A DNA stretch of 64,000 nt. Origin: Gammaproteobacteria bacterium. Its GTDB lineage: Bacteria > Pseudomonadota > Gammaproteobacteria > UBA4575. Below the pieces are notes generated by a model. That model worked only from the letters and a program-made list of their open reading frames with translations. It made no database searches and was not told the DNA's origin. This document shows positions 46,780-55,070 of the stretch, piece after piece (position 1 is the stretch's first letter; each line of letters opens with the position of its first letter). The position numbers and the translations under genes are program-made. Location of the stretch: contig WTFY01000003.1 of NCBI GenBank assembly GCA_011523795.1, forward strand, positions 1 to 64,000, read 5' to 3'.

Positions 46780-47595
46780 ATGACAACACTTCTGAGTTTG
46801 CATTCCCAGCCGGATGTTCCATTAGAGGCTGACACAATCAGCCCTGACGCAATTACAGGATTGTCTGAGTTAGGCATTGAACATTTGCAGGTTTTACATG
46901 GAAATATCAAGGCGAGGGTTGGCGACTTTTTTAAAGTGACTGGGAAGGGTGTCTCCGACATCTGTTTAGAAGGCGATTTGAGCAAAGTAAAGATGATCGG
47001 AGCCAGCATGTCAGTCGGGAGTATTACGGTTGAAGGCAATGTTGGCATGCATGTTGGCATAGGCATGTCAGGGGGCCAGATACTGGTCAAGGGCGACGCA
47101 TCAGACTGGGTAGGTCCTGAGATGACGGGTGGACGCATAATTGTCAAGGGAAATGCTGGGCACATGGTAGGCAGCGCATTCCGCGGACAGGCTGTTGGAA
47201 TTACAGGTGGAGAAATCTTCATTCATGGTGATGCGAAGAATGAGATAGGCAATTCCATGCGACGCGGGCTGATTGTAATCGGTGGTGATGCGGGAGATTT
47301 TACAGGAGTAAACATGCGCGCAGGTACAATCATCGTTATGGGCAAGATGGGTATTCGTACAGGCGCTGGAATGATACGCGGAACAGTCGCTTGTTTCGAG
47401 GATGCACCAATGTTGCCTAGTTTTGAATATTCGTGTAAATATCAGCCTTTATTCTTGCGCCTTTACCTGATAAGGCTGCAGAAAAATGGGTTCGAAAACA
47501 AAATAGAGGACAGACACCTGAACGGTAAATACAGACGCTTCAGCGGAGACGGGATTGAACTTAATCGTGGTGAGATCTTGCTTTACTTGCGGTAA
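46780..47595 (+). CDS. fhcC: Formylmethanofuran dehydrogenase subunit C / FhcC
   Basis: 271 residues. The central part is a right-handed beta-helix of Gly-rich repeats (SVGSITVEGNVGMHVGIGMS, GGRIIVKGNAGHMVGSAF, RRGLIVIGGDAGDFTG), as in FwdC and the glutamate synthase GXGXG domain. It scaffolds FhcA and FhcD. Last subunit gene; fdxA follows. Confidence 0.95.
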   Translation: MTTLLSLHSQPDVPLEADTISPDAITGLSELGIEHLQVLHGNIKARVGDFFKVTGKGVSDICLEGDLSKVKMIGASMSVGSITVEGNVGMHVGIGMSGGQILVKGDASDWVGPEMTGGRIIVKGNAGHMVGSAFRGQAVGITGGEIFIHGDAKNEIGNSMRRGLIVIGGDAGDFTGVNMRAGTIIVMGKMGIRTGAGMIRGTVACFEDAPMLPSFEYSCKYQPLFLRLYLIRLQKNGFENKIEDRHLNGKYRRFSGDGIELNRGEILLYLR

Positions 47596-47669
47596 TCAAA
47601 TACTCATTATGGAAGCTTTCGCCTTGGCAAGTCTGTTTTATCCCCGTTCATAGAATAGGAGACAGTTGC

Positions 47670-47975
47670 ATGACTACAGTTGTAACAGAAAATTGTAAAG
47701 GATGCAGATTCACAGACTGTGTAGCAGTGTGCCCTGTTGCATGCTTTCACTATGATGATGAAATGCTTTATATAGATCCGGATGTCTGTATTGATTGCAG
47801 TGCCTGTATTCCGGAGTGTCCGGTAGAGGCAATATTTGAGGAGGACGATTTGCCGGAAGGCCTCGAAAATTGGGTAGAAATCAATGCGGAAAAAGCTCCT
47901 GATCTGCCTTTGATTGAAGAACCTATGGAACCACTCCCTGAAGCGGAAGATCGAAAGGCTGATCTGGGCTTTTGA
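47670..47975 (+). CDS. fdxA: 7Fe/8Fe ferredoxin, FdxA type
   Basis: 101 residues. CKGCRFTDCVAVCPVACF and CIDCSACIPECPVEAIF give two clusters (3Fe-4S plus 4Fe-4S pattern of FdxA), with the C-terminal acidic tail PLPEAEDRK. Its place between fhcC and a ferredoxin-NADP reductase suggests that it accepts electrons from the FhcB/FwdD metal subunit. Archaeal complexes use FwdF/G polyferredoxins instead, which are absent here. Confidence 0.93.
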   Translation: MTTVVTENCKGCRFTDCVAVCPVACFHYDDEMLYIDPDVCIDCSACIPECPVEAIFEEDDLPEGLENWVEINAEKAPDLPLIEEPMEPLPEAEDRKADLGF

Positions 47976-48066
47976 GGTGTTGGTCAATGTTTTGCAGTAT
48001 TGACAGGTACAGTTTCTTTGCCTTCAAGCTAATACATGCATTAGCTGAATCGGTTTAGGATTTTTT

Positions 48067-49449
48067 ATGAGTAAGTCAGGGGGCAGTTCAGTACCGCTGA
48101 GTGTCGCAATTGTAGGTAGTGGCCCAAGCGGGTTTTATTCTACGGAAGCGTTGATCAAGTCAGGTATCAATGTAGAGATAGATTTGATTGATCGTCTCCC
48201 CGCACCGTATGGTTTGGTACGGAGTGGAGTAGCTCCTGATCATCCAAAGCTCAAGCAGGCAATCGAGGTATATAAGAAAATTGCTCAAAGTAATGAGTTC
48301 AATTTTGTAGGGAATGTGACAGTTGGCCGAGATATCGAAGCAGAAGAACTGCAACGGACGCATCATGCGGTTATTTATACATGTGGCGCTGAAACTGACC
48401 GCAAGCTAGGTATACCGGGTGAGGAGTTAGCTGGCAGCCATACTGCCACCGAGTTTGTAGGCTGGTATAACGGTCATCCTGACTATCGGAACCTGAACTT
48501 TGACTTGTCTCATGAAACTGCAGTAGTTATCGGGCAGGGTAATGTAGCAGCAGATGTGGCCAGGATATTGGCAAAGTCTGTTGATGAACTAAAGCATACT
48601 GATATTGCACAACACGCGCTTGACGCACTTGCCAGCAGCCAGGTGAGAAAGATCTATGTAGTGGGTCGACGAGGTCCAGCGCAGGCAAAGTTCACTTCTA
48701 AGGAACTTAAGGAATTTTTGGAAATTGGAAACTGCCGCCCTTATATTGATCCAGTTGAACTTGAGTTGAACTCGACAAGCTTGCAGGAGCTTGATGCAAA
48801 AGAAGGCAGAGGAAATAAAAGGAATATTGAAATATTTCGAAAGTTTGCAGAATCCGAGGATACAGGCAAGCAACGAACCTGTATTTCCACTTTCTTGAAA
48901 AGTCCGATTCGCTTGCAGGGTGTGGACCGGCTGCAAAAAGTTGTATTTGAGGAAAATGACCTGTCAGGTGAGCCCTTTAAGCAGTCTGCAAAGGGAACAG
49001 GTAGAACCATGGAATTAGAGTGTGGACTTCTATTTCGCAGTATCGGCTATAATGGCGTCCCCATTCCAGGCGTGCCATTTAACGATAGGTGGGGCACCAT
49101 TCCAAACCGGGCAGGGAGAATTACTTCTGAGCAGGAGGGTGCTGTGTTACCCGGTTTGTATACTGCCGGCTGGATCAAGCGTGGCCCCTCTGGAATCATT
49201 GGCACCAATCGAGCTTGTGCGGTGGAGTCAGTAAATGCTTTGCTTGAAGATGTAGACCAGCTTGTTGCGGAAGACAAACCCGGCCGTAATGGCCTGTATG
49301 CCATACTCGAACGTAATGGCGTACAGCACATTAATTTTGCACAGTGGGAAAAAATCGATGCAGCAGAAATTGCTGCAGGAAGTCCCAAGGGCAAACCTCG
49401 CGAAAAATTTACCTATTATAATGAGATGCTAGCTGCTGCCAAAGGCTGA
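48067..49449 (+). CDS. Ferredoxin-NADP+ reductase, adrenodoxin-reductase (FprA) type
   Basis: 460 residues. FAD site VAIVGSGPSGFYSTEAL; PYGLVRSGVAPDHPKLK; NADP site VIGQGNVAADVARIL; VVGRRGPAQAKFTSKE; and the terminal GWIKRGPSGIIGTNR. It passes electrons between NADPH and a ferredoxin. Directly downstream of fdxA, it would turn reduced ferredoxin from formate oxidation into NADPH. A 20-base imperfect palindrome (48027-48046, agctaat/attagct arms) lies just upstream and may be an operator. Confidence 0.93.
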   Translation: MSKSGGSSVPLSVAIVGSGPSGFYSTEALIKSGINVEIDLIDRLPAPYGLVRSGVAPDHPKLKQAIEVYKKIAQSNEFNFVGNVTVGRDIEAEELQRTHHAVIYTCGAETDRKLGIPGEELAGSHTATEFVGWYNGHPDYRNLNFDLSHETAVVIGQGNVAADVARILAKSVDELKHTDIAQHALDALASSQVRKIYVVGRRGPAQAKFTSKELKEFLEIGNCRPYIDPVELELNSTSLQELDAKEGRGNKRNIEIFRKFAESEDTGKQRTCISTFLKSPIRLQGVDRLQKVVFEENDLSGEPFKQSAKGTGRTMELECGLLFRSIGYNGVPIPGVPFNDRWGTIPNRAGRITSEQEGAVLPGLYTAGWIKRGPSGIIGTNRACAVESVNALLEDVDQLVAEDKPGRNGLYAILERNGVQHINFAQWEKIDAAEIAAGSPKGKPREKFTYYNEMLAAAKG

Positions 49450-49647
49450 GGCTAGTCAAAGAATTCTCACTTTCCAGTCTGAAAAACTAACAGGCATGAG
49501 CCAGGTGCTTTAAGGATGCTTTGGCACCTGATAGTGCAATCCATGCAATACCGGATCAAGCGGTAATTTATTTCCCTGAGTGATAAAAATGGAATAGAGT
49601 GTACTACTATGATTTTTAGCTAGGCTTGAATAGGTCAAGGAGTTGAA

Positions 49648-50034
49648 ATGTTTAATCCACTTACTGTCCCATTTGGTTGTGTGATGCTGTACAACGTTGT
49701 CAAGCTGAAAGACCATGTATCAGAGGAGGATATACAACTGGCATTGGGCGAGATGTGCAATGTGGTCAAGAACACATATGGCGATGACAAAGGCGGGTTT
49801 ATCGGTGGGCAGGTATATAAGTTTGCTGGGTTTGTTTCAGATGAAGGCTCATTTGCTTCAAAGAACCAGACCGAGGACCACGTTGCGATTGTGACCTATT
49901 GGCAGTCTTTTGATCAGCATGAGCAGTCTCATGCAGATGAAGTGTTCAGGGAGAAGTTTGAAGCCTTAAGCCAGTATGCAATTGAAACCTATGAAATCGG
50001 GTACCAGATGCTTTGGCAGGGAGAGCCAGATTAG
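49648..50034 (+). CDS. Conserved-looking small protein (antibiotic-monooxygenase/dimeric alpha-beta barrel type?)
   Basis: 128 residues from ATG 49648 with aaggag upstream. GGFIGGQVYKFAG, AIVTYWQSFDQHEQSHA and EIGYQMLWQGE suggest the ferredoxin-like alpha-beta fold of ABM-type proteins, in which a WxSxEAHxxH-like segment is typical. Not firmly recognised. It sits between the reductase gene and cysS within the C1 block. Confidence 0.55.
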   Translation: MFNPLTVPFGCVMLYNVVKLKDHVSEEDIQLALGEMCNVVKNTYGDDKGGFIGGQVYKFAGFVSDEGSFASKNQTEDHVAIVTYWQSFDQHEQSHADEVFREKFEALSQYAIETYEIGYQMLWQGEPD

Positions 50035-50085
50035 CCAACCAATTTCGCCCTGGTTGGCTATGGAAGTATACAGCTTGTTCTAGCT

Positions 50086-51465
50086 ATGAGCATTTACCTC
50101 TACAACACTGCCACACGAAAAAAAGAGGAGTTTGTCCCTGCAGACCCAACGCGGGTGACAATGTATGTTTGTGGCCCTACCGTATACAGCTTTCCTCATA
50201 TAGGCAATGCACGTCCAGCTGTCGTGTTTGACGTGCTTTACCGTTTGCTGATGCATGAATTTGAAGAAGTAGTCTACGTTCGTAACATTACAGATGTTGA
50301 TGACAAGATTAATGCAGCAGCACAAAATGAGGGGGTCCCGATTGATCAGATTAGTACCCGATACACTGAGGCGTATCACCAGAATATGGCAGATCTTGGG
50401 GTACTGTCACCTTCAGCAGAGCCAAAAGTGACAGAGCACATGCCTCAGATTATCGAGATGATCAAGCGCCTAGTTGCTTCCGGAAATGCATATCAGGCTG
50501 AAGGACACGTGTTGTTCCATGTCCCATCGTATACCGATTACGGAACCTTGTCAGGCCGCAATATTAAGGACTTGATAGCAGGTGCACGTGTAGATGTTGC
50601 TCCCTATAAGGCTGATGAAACAGACTTTGTTTTATGGAAACCCTCCATAGAGGGGCAGCCAGCATGGGACAGTCCGTGGGGAGCCGGCAGACCAGGCTGG
50701 CATATTGAATGCTCAGCAATGATTGAGAAACACCTTGGAGATACGATTGATATCCACGGAGGCGGACAGGACCTCATTTTTCCGCATCATGAGAATGAAA
50801 GAGCTCAAAGTACGTGTGCACACTATGGAAAACTGTTTAGCCGTTTCTGGTTACACAATGGATTTGTTAACGTTAATCATGAAAAAATGTCGAAATCCAT
50901 CGGCAATATCTTGTTGGTTCAGGACCTGCTTGGACAAGCTTCAGGAGAAGCCATACGATTTACACTTCTGGGCACACACTATCGAAGTCCCTTGGACTGG
51001 ACAGATCAAGCTCTTGACCAATCTTCCAGGAGCTTGGAAAGGCTGTACGAAGTGCTTCGGAAACTGCAAGATCTCAAGGTAGACGAGCAGGATGTAGAGG
51101 TCCCTACAGAGTTCATGCATGCATTAAAAGATGATTTGAACATACCGGCAGCAATTGCTGAATTGCACAGCTTGGCAAAAAAACTGAATTCGGCGTTTGG
51201 GAAAAGCACCCGGCAAGCTCTTAAGAGTCAATTGCTGGCAGCAGGGAAAATGCTTGGTCTGCTTCAGCAAGATCCCGTAGCGTGGTTTCAAGGGGTTGGT
51301 GAAATAAACGAAGCAGAGATTCTCGAATTGGTTAAGCTGAGGACTACTGCTAAAAAAGATAGGAATTTTCAGCATGCGGATGAAATCAGGGATCAACTGG
51401 CGGGAATGGGGATTCAGGTTCAGGATCTACCTGATGGGACATCCAGTTGGAGAAAAATCAAATAG
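50086..51465 (+). CDS. cysS: Cysteinyl-tRNA synthetase
   Basis: 459 residues. Class I signatures: FPHIGNARPAVVFDVL (HIGH) and KMSKSIGN (KMSKS). Zinc ligands lie in YVCGPTVY, WHIECSAM and FPHHENERAQ. ATG 50086. A housekeeping gene embedded in a methanopterin cluster is unusual; it may simply mark the insertion site of the cluster. Confidence 0.97.
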   Translation: MSIYLYNTATRKKEEFVPADPTRVTMYVCGPTVYSFPHIGNARPAVVFDVLYRLLMHEFEEVVYVRNITDVDDKINAAAQNEGVPIDQISTRYTEAYHQNMADLGVLSPSAEPKVTEHMPQIIEMIKRLVASGNAYQAEGHVLFHVPSYTDYGTLSGRNIKDLIAGARVDVAPYKADETDFVLWKPSIEGQPAWDSPWGAGRPGWHIECSAMIEKHLGDTIDIHGGGQDLIFPHHENERAQSTCAHYGKLFSRFWLHNGFVNVNHEKMSKSIGNILLVQDLLGQASGEAIRFTLLGTHYRSPLDWTDQALDQSSRSLERLYEVLRKLQDLKVDEQDVEVPTEFMHALKDDLNIPAAIAELHSLAKKLNSAFGKSTRQALKSQLLAAGKMLGLLQQDPVAWFQGVGEINEAEILELVKLRTTAKKDRNFQHADEIRDQLAGMGIQVQDLPDGTSSWRKIK

Positions 51466-51525
51466 TTACCTGCTAAATGTACCAGCAATTGTCATGAAAA
51501 GTACCAGATATTTGGGTGAGTCAGC

Positions 51526-51765
51526 TTGAGAGGAATGGTACCACCTGATCCGGAAGGAGGCGTTTCCAAGACCCGATATGCTGTAGTCTACGTTCCCAGA
51601 CGCAGTCGAAATCGGTTCGCAGCTACCTGTGTGGAACTGAAAGAAAATGCTGAACATGCACAAGCTGCATCAGACCCTGGCAGCAAAAAATTCGCAGCAA
51701 AGGTGCTAGGTCCATCCAAGTCATCTGAAGGGCAAGTAATTTACTACCTGCTGAAATGGTTATGA
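51526..51765 (+). CDS. Small unknown protein in the H4MPT cluster
   Basis: 79 residues from TTG 51526; an ATG at 51535 would give 76 but has its purine-rich site too close. KTRYAVVYVPRRSRNRFAA, then a helical AEHAQAASDPGSKKFAA, then GQVIYYLLKWL. Basic and compact, no membrane segment. I do not recognise the family. Codon use and composition look coding, and its position ahead of beta-RFAP synthase suggests a cofactor-related role. Confidence 0.5.
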   Translation: MRGMVPPDPEGGVSKTRYAVVYVPRRSRNRFAATCVELKENAEHAQAASDPGSKKFAAKVLGPSKSSEGQVIYYLLKWL

Positions 51766-51958
51766 TATGAGCTGCTGCATGTCATATAACCGGCTCAGCA
51801 GTATTGTTTTTACCTGTAGTTAAGCTATGACAGTATATGCTCAAAAGTAACTTGTGTACTTTACTTTCCGGAATTTCTGGAGGGCCTACCACTTTACAAA
51901 ATGTGTTATGACGCCAAGAAAAATTTCCAGGGTCAGAATCACTGAATTTAATAAAATT

Positions 51959-52954
51959 ATGTACATGAACAGCCCGCAGGTATATATCAAGGCACCAGCT
52001 CGCCTGCATCTAGGATTTCTGGATCTTGAGGGTAGCTTGGGGAGACGGTTTGGTAGCCTTGGACTCACACTCGATGGGATTGCTACACGCATCGTTGCAA
52101 GGCGTGATAGTCATTTCAATGTGCTTGGCAAGCCTGATGAACGGGTGGTGAAACTAGCAGAAAGATTTTTTGAGATCAAAGGATTGCCCGGTGGATGTGA
52201 AATTGAAGTGTTGGAGCAGATACCCGCCCATTCGGGACTAGGTTCTGGAACTCAGCTTGCGCTTGCAGTAGGAACTGCGATTTCCAAGCTCTATTCACTT
52301 GGATTTTCCTGTGAGGATATTGCTGTTACCTTAGATCGAGGCAAAAGATCTGGAGTTGGAATCGGCGCATTTCAACATGGTGGATTTCTGCTAGATGCAG
52401 GGAAAAATCAGAGCAATTTTATTCCACCCATTGTATCGAGGATTGCATTCCCATCTAAATGGCGTGTGGTTCTCATCATGGATTCGGCTTCGCACGGCTT
52501 GTATGGAGATGATGAAAGCACTTCATTTTCTAGCTTACCTCCAGTCTCTTCTGATATAGCATCATACCTGTGCAGGTTGACTTTGATGCAAATTATGCCA
52601 GCAGTGTCAGAGCAGGATTTGGGTACATTCAGCAAAGGAATTCATGACCTGCAGCGATGTATGAGTGATTTTTTCGCATCACAGCAAGGTGGACGTTATA
52701 CTAGTCATGTAGTCGGAGATGCGATTGGTTACATAGAGTCGCTGGGAATTAAGGGTGTAGGACAAAGCTCTTGGGGACCAATAGGATTTGCCTTTGTAGG
52801 CAGTGAAGAGCAGGCACTTGTACTGTTACGTGCCTTGCAGGAAGAGTTCAGGAAAAAGAAAGAATTACAATTCAAGATAGTTTCAGGGCGAAACACAGGA
52901 GCTGTGGTTCAGCAGCAAGGCACGGTATCTTTGCCTGCAGCAGCAAAATTCTGA
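51959..52954 (+). CDS. Beta-ribofuranosylaminobenzene 5'-phosphate synthase
   Basis: 331 residues from ATG 51959 (ATG 51965 or 51908 are alternatives; the frame itself opens at GTG 51854). A GHMP-kinase-fold enzyme that joins pABA and PRPP with loss of CO2 and PPi, the first committed step to H4MPT. APARLHLGFLDLEGSLGRRF, EQIPAHSGLGSGTQLALAVG (GHMP glycine loop), GKRSGVGIGAFQHGGF and GVGQSSWGPIGFAF are family blocks. pabB at the right end of the window would supply its substrate. Confidence 0.93.
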   Translation: MYMNSPQVYIKAPARLHLGFLDLEGSLGRRFGSLGLTLDGIATRIVARRDSHFNVLGKPDERVVKLAERFFEIKGLPGGCEIEVLEQIPAHSGLGSGTQLALAVGTAISKLYSLGFSCEDIAVTLDRGKRSGVGIGAFQHGGFLLDAGKNQSNFIPPIVSRIAFPSKWRVVLIMDSASHGLYGDDESTSFSSLPPVSSDIASYLCRLTLMQIMPAVSEQDLGTFSKGIHDLQRCMSDFFASQQGGRYTSHVVGDAIGYIESLGIKGVGQSSWGPIGFAFVGSEEQALVLLRALQEEFRKKKELQFKIVSGRNTGAVVQQQGTVSLPAAAKF

Positions 52955-53031
52955 AAATTCAATACATGCGGGAACACACAGCTAATCGTGCAGGGTGATT
53001 AATTAATACAGAATAATTGTGAGAGGGAATA

Positions 53032-53934
53032 ATGGAAAAGCCACAAATTTTGCACATGATTACCCCGGCTAAGAATCTAAGCCCATTTGATGTGAATATG
53101 GCTCTAGATGCAGGGTGGGGTCATGCAGTGGGCTACACTGATGTTGAAAAAGAGGAGGTGCAAGGTCTGATCCAGGATGCAATTTTTTCTCGAGGGCCCG
53201 CTGGCGCGAAGCGAACCGGAGTGTTTTTAGGCGGGCGGGATATGCATGTCGCAATGGAAATGTTGCAGATTTGCAAGGAATCAATGGTGCCACCTTTTGA
53301 AGCCTCCTGTTTCGCTGATCCCAGCGGTGCATTCACAACTGCTGCAGGAATGGTGGCTTGTGTCGAGCATACCCTTGAAGAAAAATTCAGTACGAGCCTC
53401 CAAGGGAAACAGGTTGTGATAATGGGAGGTACAGGTCCAGTGGGTTCTACGGCTGCTGTTTTGGCAGCCAATGCCAGGGCAATTGTATACATTCTTGGTC
53501 GAAACAAAGAAAAATCTGAGAAAGTTGCTACTTTGTGTAATCGGGAGTATGGCCAGGGAACCACAGAAATTCGCGGGGAAGCGAACGAAGTGATACATGA
53601 ATTAATGCAAAATACAGACGTAGTACTTGCCGCAGGTGCTGCTGGGGTGCAGCTTGTTTCTGCAAAAAATATTGAAAGTTCAAGTGAGCTGAAGGTTGCT
53701 GCAGATGTTAATGCTGTACCACCTTCAGGTGTTGCAGGACTTGATGTGATGGGAAACTGTAAACCTATTGAAGGTTCAGGCAGTGGTGCAGTCGGTATTG
53801 GTGCACTGGTTATTGGTAATGTGAAATACCAGACGCAGCATAGGTTATTGCAAAAAATGTGTGGTGCAGAAAAGCCGACATATCTGCACTTTGAGCATGC
53901 CTTCGAAACAGCCAGGGAGATTGCCCGGGAGTAG
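53032..53934 (+). CDS. mtdB: NAD(P)-dependent methylene-H4MPT dehydrogenase
   Basis: 300 residues from ATG 53032 (tgagaggg upstream). It oxidises methylene-H4MPT to methenyl-H4MPT. HMITPAKNLSPFDVNMALDAG, FLGGRDMHVAMEML, CFADPSGAFTTAAGMV and the nucleotide site VIMGGTGPVGSTAAVLAAN are typical of MtdB (and close to MtdA). H4MPT context favours MtdB. The stop TAG at 53932-53934 abuts the next gene. Confidence 0.94.
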   Translation: MEKPQILHMITPAKNLSPFDVNMALDAGWGHAVGYTDVEKEEVQGLIQDAIFSRGPAGAKRTGVFLGGRDMHVAMEMLQICKESMVPPFEASCFADPSGAFTTAAGMVACVEHTLEEKFSTSLQGKQVVIMGGTGPVGSTAAVLAANARAIVYILGRNKEKSEKVATLCNREYGQGTTEIRGEANEVIHELMQNTDVVLAAGAAGVQLVSAKNIESSSELKVAADVNAVPPSGVAGLDVMGNCKPIEGSGSGAVGIGALVIGNVKYQTQHRLLQKMCGAEKPTYLHFEHAFETAREIARE

Positions 53935-53937
53935 AAG

Positions 53938-55059
53938 ATTTTTCTGGTTGTAGCCATCTCTGGCCGCGCTATTGCTGAATCCTTGAAAGCCTGTGGCTAT
54001 TCTGTGGCTGTTGTTGACGGGTTTTGCGACATGGATACATGTTCTGTTGCTGATGCCAGTCTAAAAGTGTCACGAAAAACATCAGGCCTGGATAGTAGTG
54101 AAACTCTCGAGGCTGTGCAGAATTTGCGTAACACGTACCACCTGAAAGGTTTGTTTTACGATGCTGCCTTGGAGTTTGATCCCGACATGCTGGATGCTGT
54201 CTCATTTGACAAGGTCATTGGCAATTCAAGTGCTACTCTGCGAATGTGCAAAGATCCAGAAGTATTTTTTTCGGTACTTGATGCAAACCAAATTCCGTAT
54301 CCAGAGATCAGTTTCAAGCCTGTGCAGGGTGACGAAGAGCAATGGTTGTGCAAAAGGTCAAGGAGTGCAGGCGGTACTGGTGTCACTACATTGACTGGTC
54401 CTCAGGAACAGGACCAAGGATCTTACTATCAGCGTAAATTAGAGGGCGTGCCCTTTTCATTGACATTCTTGTCTAATGGTCAAAACCTGCATGCATTGGG
54501 ATTCAATACCTTGTGGTGCAGGGATGCCGAGCCCGGTATGCCTTTCCTATACGAAGGAGCAATCAATCACGCCAATCTTACAGATGAACAACGACTCGCC
54601 GCTTTGGGTTATACAACCAGCTTGGTTCATGAATTTGAGTTGGTCGGATTAAACAGTATCGATTTTATTCTTTCAAATGGACATGTTTTCGTGCTTGAAG
54701 TAAATCCACGTATTCCTGCGACCTTTGAATTATATGAGACCAGACAGGGTAGCCTGATAAGAAATCACATAGATGCTTGTGTGCATGCTAGACTCAACCC
54801 GGCACCGGGAAGAACAAAGTTGCATGCACATGTTATCGTTTATTCTCCAGCCACAATGTGTGTCCCGAGCAGCTTTAACTGGCCATTATGGACAGCGGAT
54901 CGGCCTCATCCAGGGGAAGTCATCCGTAAAAATGAACCTCTATGCAGTGTATTTGCTGGAGGTAAAAATGTGTCTCAGGCATGTACTGCGGTGTGGTCGC
55001 GCAAGCAGGTCATTTTGGACATGTTCATGCAGGCAGGATCGAAATCTTTTAAATCTTGA
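53938..55059 (+). CDS. ATP-grasp ligase of the H4MPT cluster, apparently starting at ATT
   Basis: 373 residues if translation starts at ATT 53938, where ccgggag ends 6 bases upstream. The conserved-looking N-terminus FLVVAISGRAIAESLKACGY precedes the first standard start (TTG 53983) and would be lost with it. ATP-grasp features: WLCKRSRSAGGTGV (ATP loop), YYQRKLEGVPFSLTFL, GLNSIDFIL and VLEVNPRIPATFELYE (metal-binding E...N). It is related to the predicted carboligases found in methylotroph H4MPT clusters; substrate unknown. It is followed by mch with an 11-base gap. Confidence 0.85.
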   Translation: MFLVVAISGRAIAESLKACGYSVAVVDGFCDMDTCSVADASLKVSRKTSGLDSSETLEAVQNLRNTYHLKGLFYDAALEFDPDMLDAVSFDKVIGNSSATLRMCKDPEVFFSVLDANQIPYPEISFKPVQGDEEQWLCKRSRSAGGTGVTTLTGPQEQDQGSYYQRKLEGVPFSLTFLSNGQNLHALGFNTLWCRDAEPGMPFLYEGAINHANLTDEQRLAALGYTTSLVHEFELVGLNSIDFILSNGHVFVLEVNPRIPATFELYETRQGSLIRNHIDACVHARLNPAPGRTKLHAHVIVYSPATMCVPSSFNWPLWTADRPHPGEVIRKNEPLCSVFAGGKNVSQACTAVWSRKQVILDMFMQAGSKSFKS

Positions 55060-55070
55060 AAAGAGAACTA

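Noticed and set aside
53133-53957. 274-residue minus-strand frame
   Set aside because: Lies entirely opposite mtdB, whose protein family is clear.
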